Position numbers and translations under genes: made by a program | Assembly (NCBI GenBank): GCA_015233015.1 | Contig: JADFYO010000001.1 | Span: 62,001 to 126,000, forward strand | From: Nitrospirota bacterium | Lineage (GTDB): Bacteria > Nitrospirota > Thermodesulfovibrionia > Thermodesulfovibrionales > Magnetobacteriaceae | Direction of reading: 5' to 3' | Length of the DNA: 64,000 nucleotides | Shown: in pieces, positions 51,955 to 61,476 of the stretch | Numbering within the stretch: the stretch's first letter is position 1 | How the letters are laid out: every line of letters begins with the position of its first letter | Notes under the pieces: generated by a model | Databases searched by the model: none | Told to the model about the DNA's origin: nothing | The model's input: the letters and a program-made list of their open reading frames with translations, nothing else

Positions 51955-53122
51955 CGAATTTCAACCTCGTCTTAGGTAATACCAGTTTAACGCCTGCGCC
52001 TTTTACATGACTGTATAATGAAATATCGCCTTCATAAGCCTTAATTATCTTTTCGACAAGGAAAAGACCCAGCCCGGCTCCTTTGGCCCTGCCAGTGACG
52101 AAAGGGCTTGTCAACTCCTGCAGCGCTGCCAGTTGGGGAAAACCACCTCCGTTGTCCTCAACAAAAATATTAACGAAAGAACCGTGCTCATCAGCCACAG
52201 TTCTTATGGTGATTTCAGTTGCCCCTGCCTGTTTGCTGTTCATCAGGAGATTGTTGAACATCAACCCCGCATAAAACTTGTCGAACAGGAGAGAAAACTC
52301 CGGGCACGAAAAAACTCTTACCATACTCTTAACCGCCAGCTTCGCTATAAAGGGTTTAAACTCTATCCATTCGTCGTTTTTGACGGTAATGTCCTTGCCA
52401 TAAATCAACAGGTTATCTATCAGCCGCTGAGTTCTGTGCAGTTCGTCTGTGGCAAGCGCCGTAAATCTATCGACGAACTGCATATCCGCCTGCCTTGTGG
52501 GAAGGGATTGAATAAGGTTTGAGAGCGTGGCTATTGGCGTTTGCAGTTCGTGGGCTAATGTGGCCGTCATTTGACCAAGCAGCGCCAGTGCCTCGTTTTT
52601 TTTAAGCGCCTGGCTCAGCTCTCTATGGGTATGCTCATAATGAGTACGCATCTCCTTTAGCCTTCTCCTGTTTTCTGTATAACCCACTATCGCCGTAAAG
52701 ACTATTATGGTGGTTATAATACCTGCAACCAGCTCCGAGGTTTCGAGTGCCGCCAGTTCCGTGTCCAGAAATACGCGTCTTACGTAGATGTCTATGTTTT
52801 GCCCTTCCATCGGGATATGAAAGAAAAACTTGTTCTTTTGTGTATTGGCAGTTTCGTTCATATTATTGTCCACTGCCTGCACCTTATCCTTCATAACGGT
52901 AGAAGCAAACCTCTTTATAAATCCCGTTATGTCGCTGATTTCGTGATTATCAGCCGTACCCTCAAACGCGGCCGCAGCGCCGAGAATCTCTCCCTTCAGA
53001 GATTCTCTCAATTGCTTTTCCACGGCAATGTTGTCTATCCTGTCCAACACAAGGGTCACAGCTATCCCTATCATTATAGAACACATAAGATATAACACCA
53101 TCTTCAGGATATACCTGACCAT
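51947..53122 (-). CDS. Membrane sensor histidine kinase, partner of the NtrC-family regulator
   Basis: 391 residues with two transmembrane helices (about 7-27 and 128-148) enclosing a periplasmic segment of about 100 residues, a coiled coil, and the kinase core. The H-box is TLAHELQTPIATLSNL (Gln where Arg is common); ATP-site motifs are FNNLLMNSKQAGA, VEDNGGGFP and KGAGLGLFLVEK. The periplasmic part has no recognised ligand pocket. The gene precedes the activator with an 8-bp overlap, so the two are made together. Confidence 0.88.
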   Translation of the reverse strand: MVRYILKMVLYLMCSIMIGIAVTLVLDRIDNIAVEKQLRESLKGEILGAAAAFEGTADNHEISDITGFIKRFASTVMKDKVQAVDNNMNETANTQKNKFFFHIPMEGQNIDIYVRRVFLDTELAALETSELVAGIITTIIVFTAIVGYTENRRRLKEMRTHYEHTHRELSQALKKNEALALLGQMTATLAHELQTPIATLSNLIQSLPTRQADMQFVDRFTALATDELHRTQRLIDNLLIYGKDITVKNDEWIEFKPFIAKLAVKSMVRVFSCPEFSLLFDKFYAGLMFNNLLMNSKQAGATEITIRTVADEHGSFVNIFVEDNGGGFPQLAALQELTSPFVTGRAKGAGLGLFLVEKIIKAYEGDISLYSHVKGAGVKLVLPKTRLKFVG

Positions 53123-53179
53123 ACTTCTATCAATACATCTTTATAATTGCTTTTGTCAATATCCTCAGACGATACACTT

Positions 53180-53259
53180 ATTGTATACAATTTTTGCGCA
53201 CATCAAGCTCCTTTACCGCTCCAGTTACCGCTATACAAGATTTTAATGTCTGGTATAAC
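53180..53259. promoter_or_regulatory. Palindrome and extended -10 upstream of the RND operon
   Basis: ATTGTATACAAT (53180-53191) is a perfect 12-bp palindrome in the 186-bp gap between the divergent kinase and RND adaptor genes. TGGTATAAC (53251-53259) is an extended -10 for the RND side, about 50 nt before the adaptor start; no -35 is obvious. A metal-responsive repressor binding the palindrome is possible, but no such gene is present here. Confidence 0.35.
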
Positions 53260-53308
53260 TATTGCAATGTAACTTATAGGGTTATTTTGATACTTACGGA
53301 GAGTGCCT

Positions 53309-54478
53309 ATGAATAAGCAGCCACACCGGTCTTTATTACGGCATATTACGCAGATTCTATGTCTGTGCTGGATTTCTTTATTTGTTATTTCCGGCACTGG
53401 ATGCAACTTTGCAAATTCAAAGACGCCTGACAATTCAACCAAAGATACAATCATATCACACGATCCTAATGTCGTGGAGATAGCTCACCCTGAGCGGTTC
53501 TCTTTGGTGACGGTAGAAAGCAGACAAGCCGCCGATGAAATTCACCTCACAGGGGTTATAACCCCCGACATCAATCGCTCGGTTGCCGTATTGTCTCTAA
53601 GCGGTGGAAGAGTTGTAGATATCAAGGCCAAACTGGGGGACGACGTGAAGAAGGGGCAGCTGCTCCTTCGAATACATAGCACTGACCTTGCCGCCGCTTT
53701 CTCCGATTACCAAAAGGCTAAGGCAGACGAGCTGCTGGCGCGCAAACAGTTGGAACGCTCCGAGGCGCTCTATAATCAGGGAAGGACAATTGCCCAAAAG
53801 GATTTGGAGGCCGCCCAGGACGCAGCGGACAAGGCACTGGTTGACTTGAAGACATCGCGTGATCACATAATCGTTCTCGGCGGCGACCCCGGTACTGTCT
53901 CCCCAATTATCGATATTCGTTCTCCAATCTCTGGAACAATCGTTGAGCAAAACATAACAGACAACGGCGGAGTTCGTTCTCTGGATAATTCTCCAAATCT
54001 TTTTACCGTTGCCGACCTGTCCCGCGTATGGGTCATCTGCGACCTCTATGAGGATACAATTTCCAAAGTGAGTATAGACGATGCCGCAGAGGTGCGCCTA
54101 AACGCATATCCTGACAGGCTGTTACATGGGCATGTGAGCAATATCAGCCGGGTACTGGAACCCGCTACGCGCTCAGCAAAGGTACGTATCGAACTTGGAA
54201 ATCCAGACCGCCTCATAAGGGCGGGAATGTTTGTTACTGCAACGTTACGCTCTGCTAAACTAACCGAACGACCGGTGCTGACAGCGTCGGCCATCGTCCG
54301 CCTGCACGACAAAGACTGGGTATTTATGTCTCTTGGCGGCAGCCGGTTTCAAAAAACAGAGGTTCAGACTGGTCCAATAGTGGAGGACAACCTCCAGCAG
54401 GTTCTTTCAGGGGTAAAGATTGGCGACAAGGTAGTTGCCAACGGACTGCAATTGTTCAGTGCCTCGGAGACAAAATAG
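53309..54478 (+). CDS. RND efflux periplasmic adaptor (CusB/CzcB type)
   Basis: 389 residues from the ATG at 53309 (GGAGAG 5 nt before; a GTG two codons upstream overlaps that site). The N terminus has a hydrophobic segment ending SGTGC, perhaps a lipoprotein signal with a poor lipobox. The rest is the adaptor fold: beta-barrel and lipoyl halves (LSGGRVVDIKAKLGDDVKKGQLLLRI and IRSPISGTIVEQNI) around a helical hairpin (ELLARKQLERSEALYNQGRTIAQKDLEAAQ), ending in a membrane-proximal domain. No Met-rich Cu-binding N terminus is seen. Three bp before the pump gene. Confidence 0.92.
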   Translation: MNKQPHRSLLRHITQILCLCWISLFVISGTGCNFANSKTPDNSTKDTIISHDPNVVEIAHPERFSLVTVESRQAADEIHLTGVITPDINRSVAVLSLSGGRVVDIKAKLGDDVKKGQLLLRIHSTDLAAAFSDYQKAKADELLARKQLERSEALYNQGRTIAQKDLEAAQDAADKALVDLKTSRDHIIVLGGDPGTVSPIIDIRSPISGTIVEQNITDNGGVRSLDNSPNLFTVADLSRVWVICDLYEDTISKVSIDDAAEVRLNAYPDRLLHGHVSNISRVLEPATRSAKVRIELGNPDRLIRAGMFVTATLRSAKLTERPVLTASAIVRLHDKDWVFMSLGGSRFQKTEVQTGPIVEDNLQQVLSGVKIGDKVVANGLQLFSASETK

Positions 54479-54481
54479 ACC

Positions 54482-57400
54482 ATGATTCAGTATCTCGTCG
54501 AACTGGCGCTGCGCAAAAGGCTGCTGGTTCTCAGCATCGGCTTACTACTTCTCATCTGGGGTATAAATTCGTTTCATCGCCTCCCAGTTGAGGCTTATCC
54601 AGATGTGGCAGATAAATACGTCTGGGTTATAACACAGTGGCCAGGACGCGCCGCGGAGGAGATAGAACAACAAATCACTATCCCCATCGAGACACAGCTC
54701 AACGGCGTTGGACATATGAGGCACCTTCGTTCGATTTCAATTTCAGGTCTCTCCTTTATAACCGTAATCTTCAGCGATGACTCAGACAACCTGCAAAACA
54801 GGCAGCAGGTACTGGAAAAGCTGACACTGGTCACTCTCCCCTCCAATATCAATCCTCAAATAGGCCCGGACTTCAGCCCCGTCGGTCAAATCTACTTCTA
54901 TACTCTGAAGAGCGATAATCCCCAATATGACGTAATGGAATTGAAGCGGCTTCAGGATTGGGTTGTGGTAAAGCAGCTCATGTCGGTCCCGGATATCGCG
55001 GCCGTCTCCATTTTCGGCGGGGAAACGCGCGAATATCAGGTACGGGTCGATCCAAACAAGCTGGTTTCATATGGATTATCAATTGGTCAGGTAGAGCAGG
55101 CCATTGCGGCGAACAACGTCAATGCCGGCGGAAGTTTTATCGAAAAGGGCCAACAGGCTTACAACGTCAGGGTTGTCGGCCTGATGCAAAACCCGGCAGA
55201 TATCGGCGCAACCGTTGTGAAAGTGCAAAACGGGACACCAGTCAGAGTTCGGGATATAGCAATTATCACACAGGGACCTAAGATAAGGCTTGGGCGCCTG
55301 GGTAAAACCATTCGCAAAGAGGACGGGCTGATTATCGACAATGACGATGTTGTCGAGGGCATAGTGCAGATGCGAAAGGGGGCAAAGGCTGAGCCTGTCC
55401 TTGCCGCCATCGATACAAAGGTGGCATATCTGAATGAGCATGTGCTGCCTCCGGGTGTGAAAATAGTGCCTCATATCGATAGGGACGACCTTGTCAAATA
55501 TACCACACATACGGTTTTGCGTAATATCACCGAGGGAATTATTCTGGTTGTTATCGTACTGTTCCTTTTTCTGGGCAATGTCCGTTCCGCATTAATCGTT
55601 GCTGTTACCATGCCGTTTGCATTCTTTTTTGCCTCCATACTTCTTGATCTCCGTCAAATTCCAGCCAACCTTTTGTCTCTTGGCGCTCTGGACTTCGGCA
55701 TGTTGGTGGACGGTACGGTCGTAATGGTGGAAAACATCCTGCGCCGCCTCGAAGAGTCGGAGAACTCTACAGGCAAGATAACCGAGACCATTCGGTTGGC
55801 TGCCCACGAAGTGCAGCGGCCTGTTTTCTTTGGGCGTGCAATCATCATAACGTCATACATTCCCATCTTTACATTGCAGCGCGTTGAGGGGCGGCTGTTC
55901 CAGCCTATGGCCTGGACGGTTTCTTTTGCATTAACTGGCGCCCTGTTTTTCTCAATCCTTCTTGCTCCGGTACTGGCAAGCTATTTCTTTGGCAGACGCA
56001 CCAGAGAGTGGAGAAATCCGGTGCTGGCATGGCTGATGCGTCACTACCCTAACTCTCTGAACGCGGCAATCAGACATCGTTGGCTCACCATCGCAATAGG
56101 GTCGTTGAGCTTTATTATTGCGGCTTTCCTTGGGTTTAGTGGAATCATTGGCTCGGAATTCCTGCCGCACCTTGACGAGGGTGCCATATGGGCACGCGGT
56201 ACCCTTGATCCAAGCACAGGGCCGTCCGAGGGTACACGGATTATGGACAAGGCCCGGCTTGTATTTGCAGGCTTCCCGGAGGTAACACAGGTAGTGTCTC
56301 AGGTTGGACGGTCAGACGACGGCACAGACGCAACCGGTTTTTTCAACACCGAATATTTCATTGACCTCAAGCCGCGTGATAAATGGCGTGAAAAATTCCA
56401 CGGCAACAAGGAGGAACTCATTGAAGCCCTGAGCAAAGAGGTGGAAAATATACCCGGCGTTGTGTGGGGATTTTCCCAACCGATTGCCGACAATATGGAA
56501 GAGGCGGTCAGCGGCGTCAAGGGTGAACTGGCGGTAAAAATATTTGGCAGCGAACTGAAGGATTTAGAGCAAAAAAGTGAAGAGATTGTCGATGTCATTA
56601 AGCATGTGCACGGGATTGAAGACATTGGGATATTCCGTGTGCTTGGGCAGCCAAACGTTAACCTGACCGTTGACCGTTCAAAGGCTGACCGGTTTGGCAT
56701 CAATGTGGCCGATGTCCAGGATGCCATTGAAACGGCGGTGGGCGGTAAGGCAGTAAGCCAGATATTACTGGGAGAAGAACGTTTTGACCTCGTAGTGCGT
56801 TATCAGGAGCCGTACCGCAAGACAATCGAGGATATTGCAAACATCAGGATTGTTGCCCCATCGGGAGAGAGGGTCTCTCTTGGGGCGCTAAGCGACATCA
56901 AGGTCAGAGACGGTGCATCGATGATCTATCGCGAGGCAAACTCCAGGTACATCGCCATAAAATACAGTGTTCGCGGACGTGATCTTGGAAGTACGGTCGA
57001 AGAGGCTATGCGAAGGGTCAATGAAAAAATAAAACTGCCCCAGGGCTACTATCTTGACTGGGCAGGAGAGTACGAAAGCCAGAAACGTGCAAATAAGCGG
57101 CTGACTGTTATTGTACCAATCACAGTTCTTCTAATACTCATTCTTCTCTATATGATGTTCAACTCATTCAAGTGGTCATTCCTTGTGCTTCTCACTGTCG
57201 GGATAGCAAGTTTTGGAGGGTTGCTATCACTGTTTGTCACAGGTACCAATTTCAGCGTTTCATCCGGCATCGGATTATTAGCCTTGTTTGGCGTTTCTGT
57301 CCAGACAGGAGTTATAATGGTGCAATATATAAATCAGTTGCGCGCACGAGGCCTGTCAATCGATGAGGCAGCGGTTAAAGGCGCCACATTGCGTCTTCGC

Positions 57401-57619
57401 CCTATTATGATGACAATGCTTGTTGCCACGCTTGGGTTGCTGCCCGCCGCCATGTCACACGATATAGGTTCGGACTCCCAGCGCCCATTTGCCATTGTCA
57501 TTGTGGGCGGACTTATTACCACTCTTATATTGAGCGTCGTTCTTCTGCCTGCGATTTACGTATGGATAGCTAAGCCGGGCGACATATTGCCTAAAGTGGG
57601 TGAGGACAATGGGGAATAA
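54482..57619 (+). CDS. Heavy-metal efflux RND pump (CzcA/CusA family)
   Basis: An inner-membrane proton-driven pump of 1045 residues with two halves of one plus five helices and large periplasmic loops. LPVEAYPDVADKYVWV near the start is an HME-type motif. The proton-relay residues of helix IV are present as Asp404, Asp410 and Glu417 in ALDFGMLVDGTVVMVEN, the same 6- and 7-residue spacing as CzcA. This suggests divalent cation export, although Cu/Ag cannot be excluded without the Met triad. No outer-membrane channel gene follows. Arg codons CGC/CGT are frequent compared with the AGG-rich neighbours, which hints at acquisition. Confidence 0.93.
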   Translation: MIQYLVELALRKRLLVLSIGLLLLIWGINSFHRLPVEAYPDVADKYVWVITQWPGRAAEEIEQQITIPIETQLNGVGHMRHLRSISISGLSFITVIFSDDSDNLQNRQQVLEKLTLVTLPSNINPQIGPDFSPVGQIYFYTLKSDNPQYDVMELKRLQDWVVVKQLMSVPDIAAVSIFGGETREYQVRVDPNKLVSYGLSIGQVEQAIAANNVNAGGSFIEKGQQAYNVRVVGLMQNPADIGATVVKVQNGTPVRVRDIAIITQGPKIRLGRLGKTIRKEDGLIIDNDDVVEGIVQMRKGAKAEPVLAAIDTKVAYLNEHVLPPGVKIVPHIDRDDLVKYTTHTVLRNITEGIILVVIVLFLFLGNVRSALIVAVTMPFAFFFASILLDLRQIPANLLSLGALDFGMLVDGTVVMVENILRRLEESENSTGKITETIRLAAHEVQRPVFFGRAIIITSYIPIFTLQRVEGRLFQPMAWTVSFALTGALFFSILLAPVLASYFFGRRTREWRNPVLAWLMRHYPNSLNAAIRHRWLTIAIGSLSFIIAAFLGFSGIIGSEFLPHLDEGAIWARGTLDPSTGPSEGTRIMDKARLVFAGFPEVTQVVSQVGRSDDGTDATGFFNTEYFIDLKPRDKWREKFHGNKEELIEALSKEVENIPGVVWGFSQPIADNMEEAVSGVKGELAVKIFGSELKDLEQKSEEIVDVIKHVHGIEDIGIFRVLGQPNVNLTVDRSKADRFGINVADVQDAIETAVGGKAVSQILLGEERFDLVVRYQEPYRKTIEDIANIRIVAPSGERVSLGALSDIKVRDGASMIYREANSRYIAIKYSVRGRDLGSTVEEAMRRVNEKIKLPQGYYLDWAGEYESQKRANKRLTVIVPITVLLILILLYMMFNSFKWSFLVLLTVGIASFGGLLSLFVTGTNFSVSSGIGLLALFGVSVQTGVIMVQYINQLRARGLSIDEAAVKGATLRLRPIMMTMLVATLGLLPAAMSHDIGSDSQRPFAIVIVGGLITTLILSVVLLPAIYVWIAKPGDILPKVGEDNGE

Positions 57620-57687
57620 AGCCGCCGACAGAAAAGCAACCTCGTATCTGAAACGAGCAAACCATGTACCCTACTGGCGCTGTACGT

Positions 57688-59310
57688 TTAATAAAGCCCT
57701 TTTGAGTTAAAAAACTTCATATATTTTTTGTCCATGTTAACTATATGCTCAGCGAGCCATTTCTTGAGAAAACTCATTATATCAAGCGTTAATCCGCCCT
57801 GGCCTGCCATGAATTTCCGTTGAACTTCTCCGGCCTGTTTGACAAACTTCTGGTGTTGATCGATGTGCGCGTCAAATTCTTGTTTTGGATAGCCAAGCCT
57901 CTTCATCTCATGCTCTTCGTCTTTAAAATGAGTTACTGTGTAGTTTACAAGTTCGTTCAATATATCGCCTACCACCTGACTGCCAAGACCCAGCTTCATG
58001 CCAGCGTGAAGTTTATTAATAAGATCTATTAAGTCTTTGTGAGCGTTGTCATATTTTTTTACGCCGACGCTGTAGCTGTTATGCCACTGTATCAGGGGTG
58101 GCACGGAGTTAAGTTTAGCTTCAAGATTTTCAAAGGCAATAGCCTTCCCGGAAAAGCTGTGCTGGTTTAAGGCCAACTGCATCTTTTTTACGATTGTTTC
58201 TGATAATTCCTCAGCCGCGGAGGTAGTCTTTTGTGCGTTTGAGGTAACTTCATTCGATAACTTTGAAATACGTTCCATCGTTTCTAATATATCGTTGGTC
58301 GTAGCTGACTGCTCTTCAGTTGCCGCGGCTATACGCGTTATTTTATCTGTTACGTCTTCATTAGTCTGAACAATTTCTTCAAGTGAGGCACCGGCCTGAT
58401 TGATGAAATCCACACCATTGGACACCTCCAACGACGCCTCGGACATAGATTCGACAGCGCTGACCGTGCTCGTCTGGATAGTCAATATCATCTCGGAAAT
58501 CTCTTTTGTGGCAAAAGAGGTTTTCTCCGCCAGTTTTCTCACCTCATCTGCCACAACGGCAAACCCGCGTCCCTGTTCCCCTGCCCTCGCCGCTTCAATT
58601 GCCGCGTTCAGGGCCAGGAGATTCGTCTGCTCTGCTATGTCGTTTATGGTCTGAATTATCTCGCCTATGCGGCTGGACTTCTCTCTGAGTGTATGCACTA
58701 CGCTCTCGGAGTCCTCCGTTCTGCTTTTGATGCCATCCATGCTTTTGATGGTTTTATTGACCACATCTTTACCGTGCGTAGCAAAATCAGCGGCCTTGCG
58801 GGCAGAATCAGAGGCTACCATCGCGTTTTGCGTTAATTCTCCTATCGTCACCTTCATGTGAATCATCGAGTGAACTATCTGCTCTATTTGTTCGGCCTGA
58901 GTGCCGGCGCTTTGAGTGGTCTTGTCTGATAACACGCAAAGCTCGTCTGAGGAAGACGCCGCCTGATCGTTAAGCGCCGATATATCATTTACCATCTTGT
59001 TCATTTTAGAAGCCAATTTGTTAAATATTTTTGCAGCTTCACCAAGTTCTCCGGCAGCGCTTTCGTCTAATTTAACAGAAATGTCGCTTCCCGATACTGT
59101 AAACAATTCAAAACTCCTGAGCGTCTTCAGAAGATTGTTGAAATCATTTTTTACAAAAAACAACACACCGCCGCCGGCTAAAAGAATAATTACCGCAGAG
59201 ATAAGATATCCCGTCCCTTTACTCTCGTTAATAAAACCCCATAAACCAAGTCCAACCGCCATTAATAATACCAGCAAAAAACCAACGGTAATCTTCATAC
59301 CTATCGTCAT
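57688..59310 (-). CDS. Chemoreceptor with C-terminal hemerythrin domain (oxygen taxis)
   Basis: 540 residues: two close transmembrane helices (about 7-26 and 33-53) with almost no periplasmic loop, HAMP-like and signalling regions, and a hemerythrin domain at about 408-535. The receptor tip is [40 protein letters not shown]-type, given here only by its order. The hemerythrin ligands are in [19 protein letters not shown] and EHIVNMD. This arrangement resembles DcrH of Desulfovibrio, so an O2 or redox sensor for taxis is expected. AGGAGG precedes the ATG. The gene is not in the che operon. Confidence 0.93.
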   Translation of the reverse strand: MTIGMKITVGFLLVLLMAVGLGLWGFINESKGTGYLISAVIILLAGGGVLFFVKNDFNNLLKTLRSFELFTVSGSDISVKLDESAAGELGEAAKIFNKLASKMNKMVNDISALNDQAASSSDELCVLSDKTTQSAGTQAEQIEQIVHSMIHMKVTIGELTQNAMVASDSARKAADFATHGKDVVNKTIKSMDGIKSRTEDSESVVHTLREKSSRIGEIIQTINDIAEQTNLLALNAAIEAARAGEQGRGFAVVADEVRKLAEKTSFATKEISEMILTIQTSTVSAVESMSEASLEVSNGVDFINQAGASLEEIVQTNEDVTDKITRIAAATEEQSATTNDILETMERISKLSNEVTSNAQKTTSAAEELSETIVKKMQLALNQHSFSGKAIAFENLEAKLNSVPPLIQWHNSYSVGVKKYDNAHKDLIDLINKLHAGMKLGLGSQVVGDILNELVNYTVTHFKDEEHEMKRLGYPKQEFDAHIDQHQKFVKQAGEVQRKFMAGQGGLTLDIMSFLKKWLAEHIVNMDKKYMKFFNSKGLY

Positions 59311-59429
59311 CAGGCCCCTCCTGAGATTTATCGCCGCCCAAAGAGCGATATATTATAATATGTCTTTATTTCACAATACGATTCATTATAACATATTACA
59401 GTAAAAGAATTTATATCTGTCCCGAGAGT

Positions 59430-59458
59430 TTGATGTTTTCAGAAAATTATGGTAATAT
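59430..59458 (+). promoter_or_regulatory. Promoter of the free hemerythrin gene
   Basis: TTGATG (59430-59435) and TAATAT (59453-59458) are 17 bp apart, and TGG before the -10 makes an extended -10. A start near 59465 gives an 80-nt leader. The leader holds a short frame (59486-59554) that ends in TAATG over the fourth codon of the hemerythrin gene; it has only a distant GAGG and is not accepted as a gene. Confidence 0.4.
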
Positions 59459-59544
59459 ATAGCAGAAAACGAGGAATCTGCGAAGATGGGTCTAAGCATG
59501 TGCCGCCCAAATAAGTCTGAGCCGGTTGAATTGGAGGAGAGAAC

Positions 59545-59961
59545 GTGGAAATAATGTGGCATGAAAGCCTGGAAACTGGAGTCGAGAAGATCGACAGTCA
59601 GCATAAAGAAATATTCGCGAGAATCAGCACGCTTATCAGCGCGGACATAGAAAACATGAAAGCGGAAGACAGGGAAGTTGCGCTGCACAAGCTCCTGAGA
59701 TTTCTGGGAGGTTACGTCATCGACCATTTTAAAACCGAAGAGGAGTTTATGACCAAGGCCCACTATCCAGAATACGACGAGCATAAAAAAGAGCATATGG
59801 AATTCCTCAAAAGTTACTCATCATTGGTACGCATGTTCGAAAAAGAAGGTGCTACCGATCTCATCGTAACGGCAACTCAAAATCAGGCGGTTGACTGGCT
59901 GATTAAACACATCAAAGGCACTGACCAGAAGGTGACCGCGTTTCTGAAATCAAAAAAATAG
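59545..59961 (+). CDS. Bacteriohemerythrin (second free-standing copy)
   Basis: 138 residues from a GTG at 59545, 7 nt after GGAGG; an ATG at 59554 is an alternative. The seven diiron ligands are His20 (DSQH), His61 and Glu65 (DHFKTEEEF), His80 and His84 (EHKKEH), His122 and Asp127 (KHIKGTD). It is divergent from the hemerythrin-containing receptor and convergent with nuoN. An oxygen-binding or storage function is expected from the family; which partner it serves is unknown. Confidence 0.93.
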   Translation: MEIMWHESLETGVEKIDSQHKEIFARISTLISADIENMKAEDREVALHKLLRFLGGYVIDHFKTEEEFMTKAHYPEYDEHKKEHMEFLKSYSSLVRMFEKEGATDLIVTATQNQAVDWLIKHIKGTDQKVTAFLKSKK

Positions 59962-59977
59962 GCTGTTCTATTCTATT

Positions 59978-61447
59978 CTATTGCGATAAGATCTTTACGG
60001 CAGCCACAGCGGCCTTTGCGAACTCTATAAAGCGCCCAGGCATAATCCCAATCATGAGGACAAACGTGGCGGTCACTGCAATTGACACAATCAGGGCGTT
60101 TGAGTTAGCCGGCTCAACGCCTTCATCTGGAACACCCCCTGCATCCGGCTTCTCAGGTTCTTTCATGTACATATACATCACTACTCTCAGGTAGAAAAAT
60201 GCCGAAATTACGCTGAATATGACGGCCAACACTGCAAGCCACAGATAACCGCTCCTGACGGCAGACATAAACACATAGAACTTCCCTATAAATCCCGCCA
60301 TTGGTGGTATCCCCGTAAGAGAGAACATAAATACCAGCATCGCCACACCCAATAGGGGATGTGTCCTGCCAAGCCCCGCATAGTCGCTAATCTGCAGCCC
60401 CCTGGTACCCTTTGTGTTTAACATCAGCACAACCGAAAATGCCCCTATATTCATAAACATATATATCAATAAATAATTCATTGCCGCAGATATACCCTCA
60501 GGGGTTGCCGCAATTATGCCTATCAAAGCGTATCCCGCATGGGCTATCGAGGAGTAGGCCAGCATTCTCTTTATATTCGTCTGAACGAGTGCCATTACGT
60601 TACCTACACACATTGTAAGTATTGACAGCGCTGTCAATATAACAGACCATTCCACTGTAAGGTGACCAAAGGTATAATAAAACACCCTTCCCAATACGGC
60701 AAAGCCCGCCGCCTTCGGTCCTATAGACATGAAGGCCGTCACAGGCGTAGGCGCGCCCTCGTAAACATCCGGCGCCCACATGTGAAAAGGCACGGCGGCT
60801 ATTTTAAACGCAAACGCCGAGGCCATCAGCCCTAAGGCTAAGGAGGCCATCGGGTTTCCACTCAGGTCGTGCACGGCGCAATACCCGGCTATTGTCCCTA
60901 AATCCATAGAGCCTGTAACGCCATAAACAAGCGATATTCCATAGAGAAGCAACGCGGTAGAAAACCCGCCCGTAAGGAAATACTTTACCGCCGCTTCGGT
61001 TGATTTACCGTCATGCCTTATAAATCCGGCAAGGACATATGTGCTTAATGCCATCAACTCAAGCCCCAGATACAGGGTTATCAGGTTGCCTGCCGAGGCC
61101 ATAACCATCATTCCGCAGGTAGAAAATACCAACAGACAGTAGTACTCGCCATGAAATGAATCCTCGGCCTTCAGGTACCTTACAGAAATCAGAATCGATA
61201 AGATCAGGTTAACGGAAAAGATGAGTTTAAAAAAGATACTATAACCGTCCGAGATAAACATCCCGCCAAATACGTCACCAAAGGCAACAAATTTCAAAGA
61301 AAAAAGGGCCGCAAAGGCACCCAGAAGCGCCAGCCCCGCCACTATCTCTTTTCTCGTCTTTGTAAATGCCTCCACTATCAGCAGGACAAGCCCCAGCGAG
61401 GCAAGCGCCAGTTCCGGCAGCAGCGGCGTCAGTTCGGAAATATGCAT
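59978..61447 (-). CDS. nuoN: NADH-quinone oxidoreductase subunit N
   Basis: An antiporter-like proton-channel subunit in the membrane arm of complex I. The 489-residue protein is about 14 hydrophobic helices; typical segments are LITLYLGLELMALSTYVLAGF with the conserved Glu, STEAAVKYFLTGGFSTAL with the Lys region, and AVPFHMWAPDVYEGAPTPVTAF. A short Glu/Pro-rich cytoplasmic loop (EPEKPDAGGVPDEGVEP) lies near the C terminus. Last gene of the nuo operon here, 29 bp after nuoM. Confidence 0.96.
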   Translation of the reverse strand: MHISELTPLLPELALASLGLVLLIVEAFTKTRKEIVAGLALLGAFAALFSLKFVAFGDVFGGMFISDGYSIFFKLIFSVNLILSILISVRYLKAEDSFHGEYYCLLVFSTCGMMVMASAGNLITLYLGLELMALSTYVLAGFIRHDGKSTEAAVKYFLTGGFSTALLLYGISLVYGVTGSMDLGTIAGYCAVHDLSGNPMASLALGLMASAFAFKIAAVPFHMWAPDVYEGAPTPVTAFMSIGPKAAGFAVLGRVFYYTFGHLTVEWSVILTALSILTMCVGNVMALVQTNIKRMLAYSSIAHAGYALIGIIAATPEGISAAMNYLLIYMFMNIGAFSVVLMLNTKGTRGLQISDYAGLGRTHPLLGVAMLVFMFSLTGIPPMAGFIGKFYVFMSAVRSGYLWLAVLAVIFSVISAFFYLRVVMYMYMKEPEKPDAGGVPDEGVEPANSNALIVSIAVTATFVLMIGIMPGRFIEFAKAAVAAVKILSQ

Positions 61448-61476
61448 TTATCCTCCGTCTCTTGCCCCATGTTATC

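Noticed and set aside
59486-59554. 23-codon ORF (with stop) ending in TAATG at the hemerythrin gene
   Set aside because: The only ribosome binding site is 11 nt away and partial; less convincing than the leader ORFs at 3516 and 45841.
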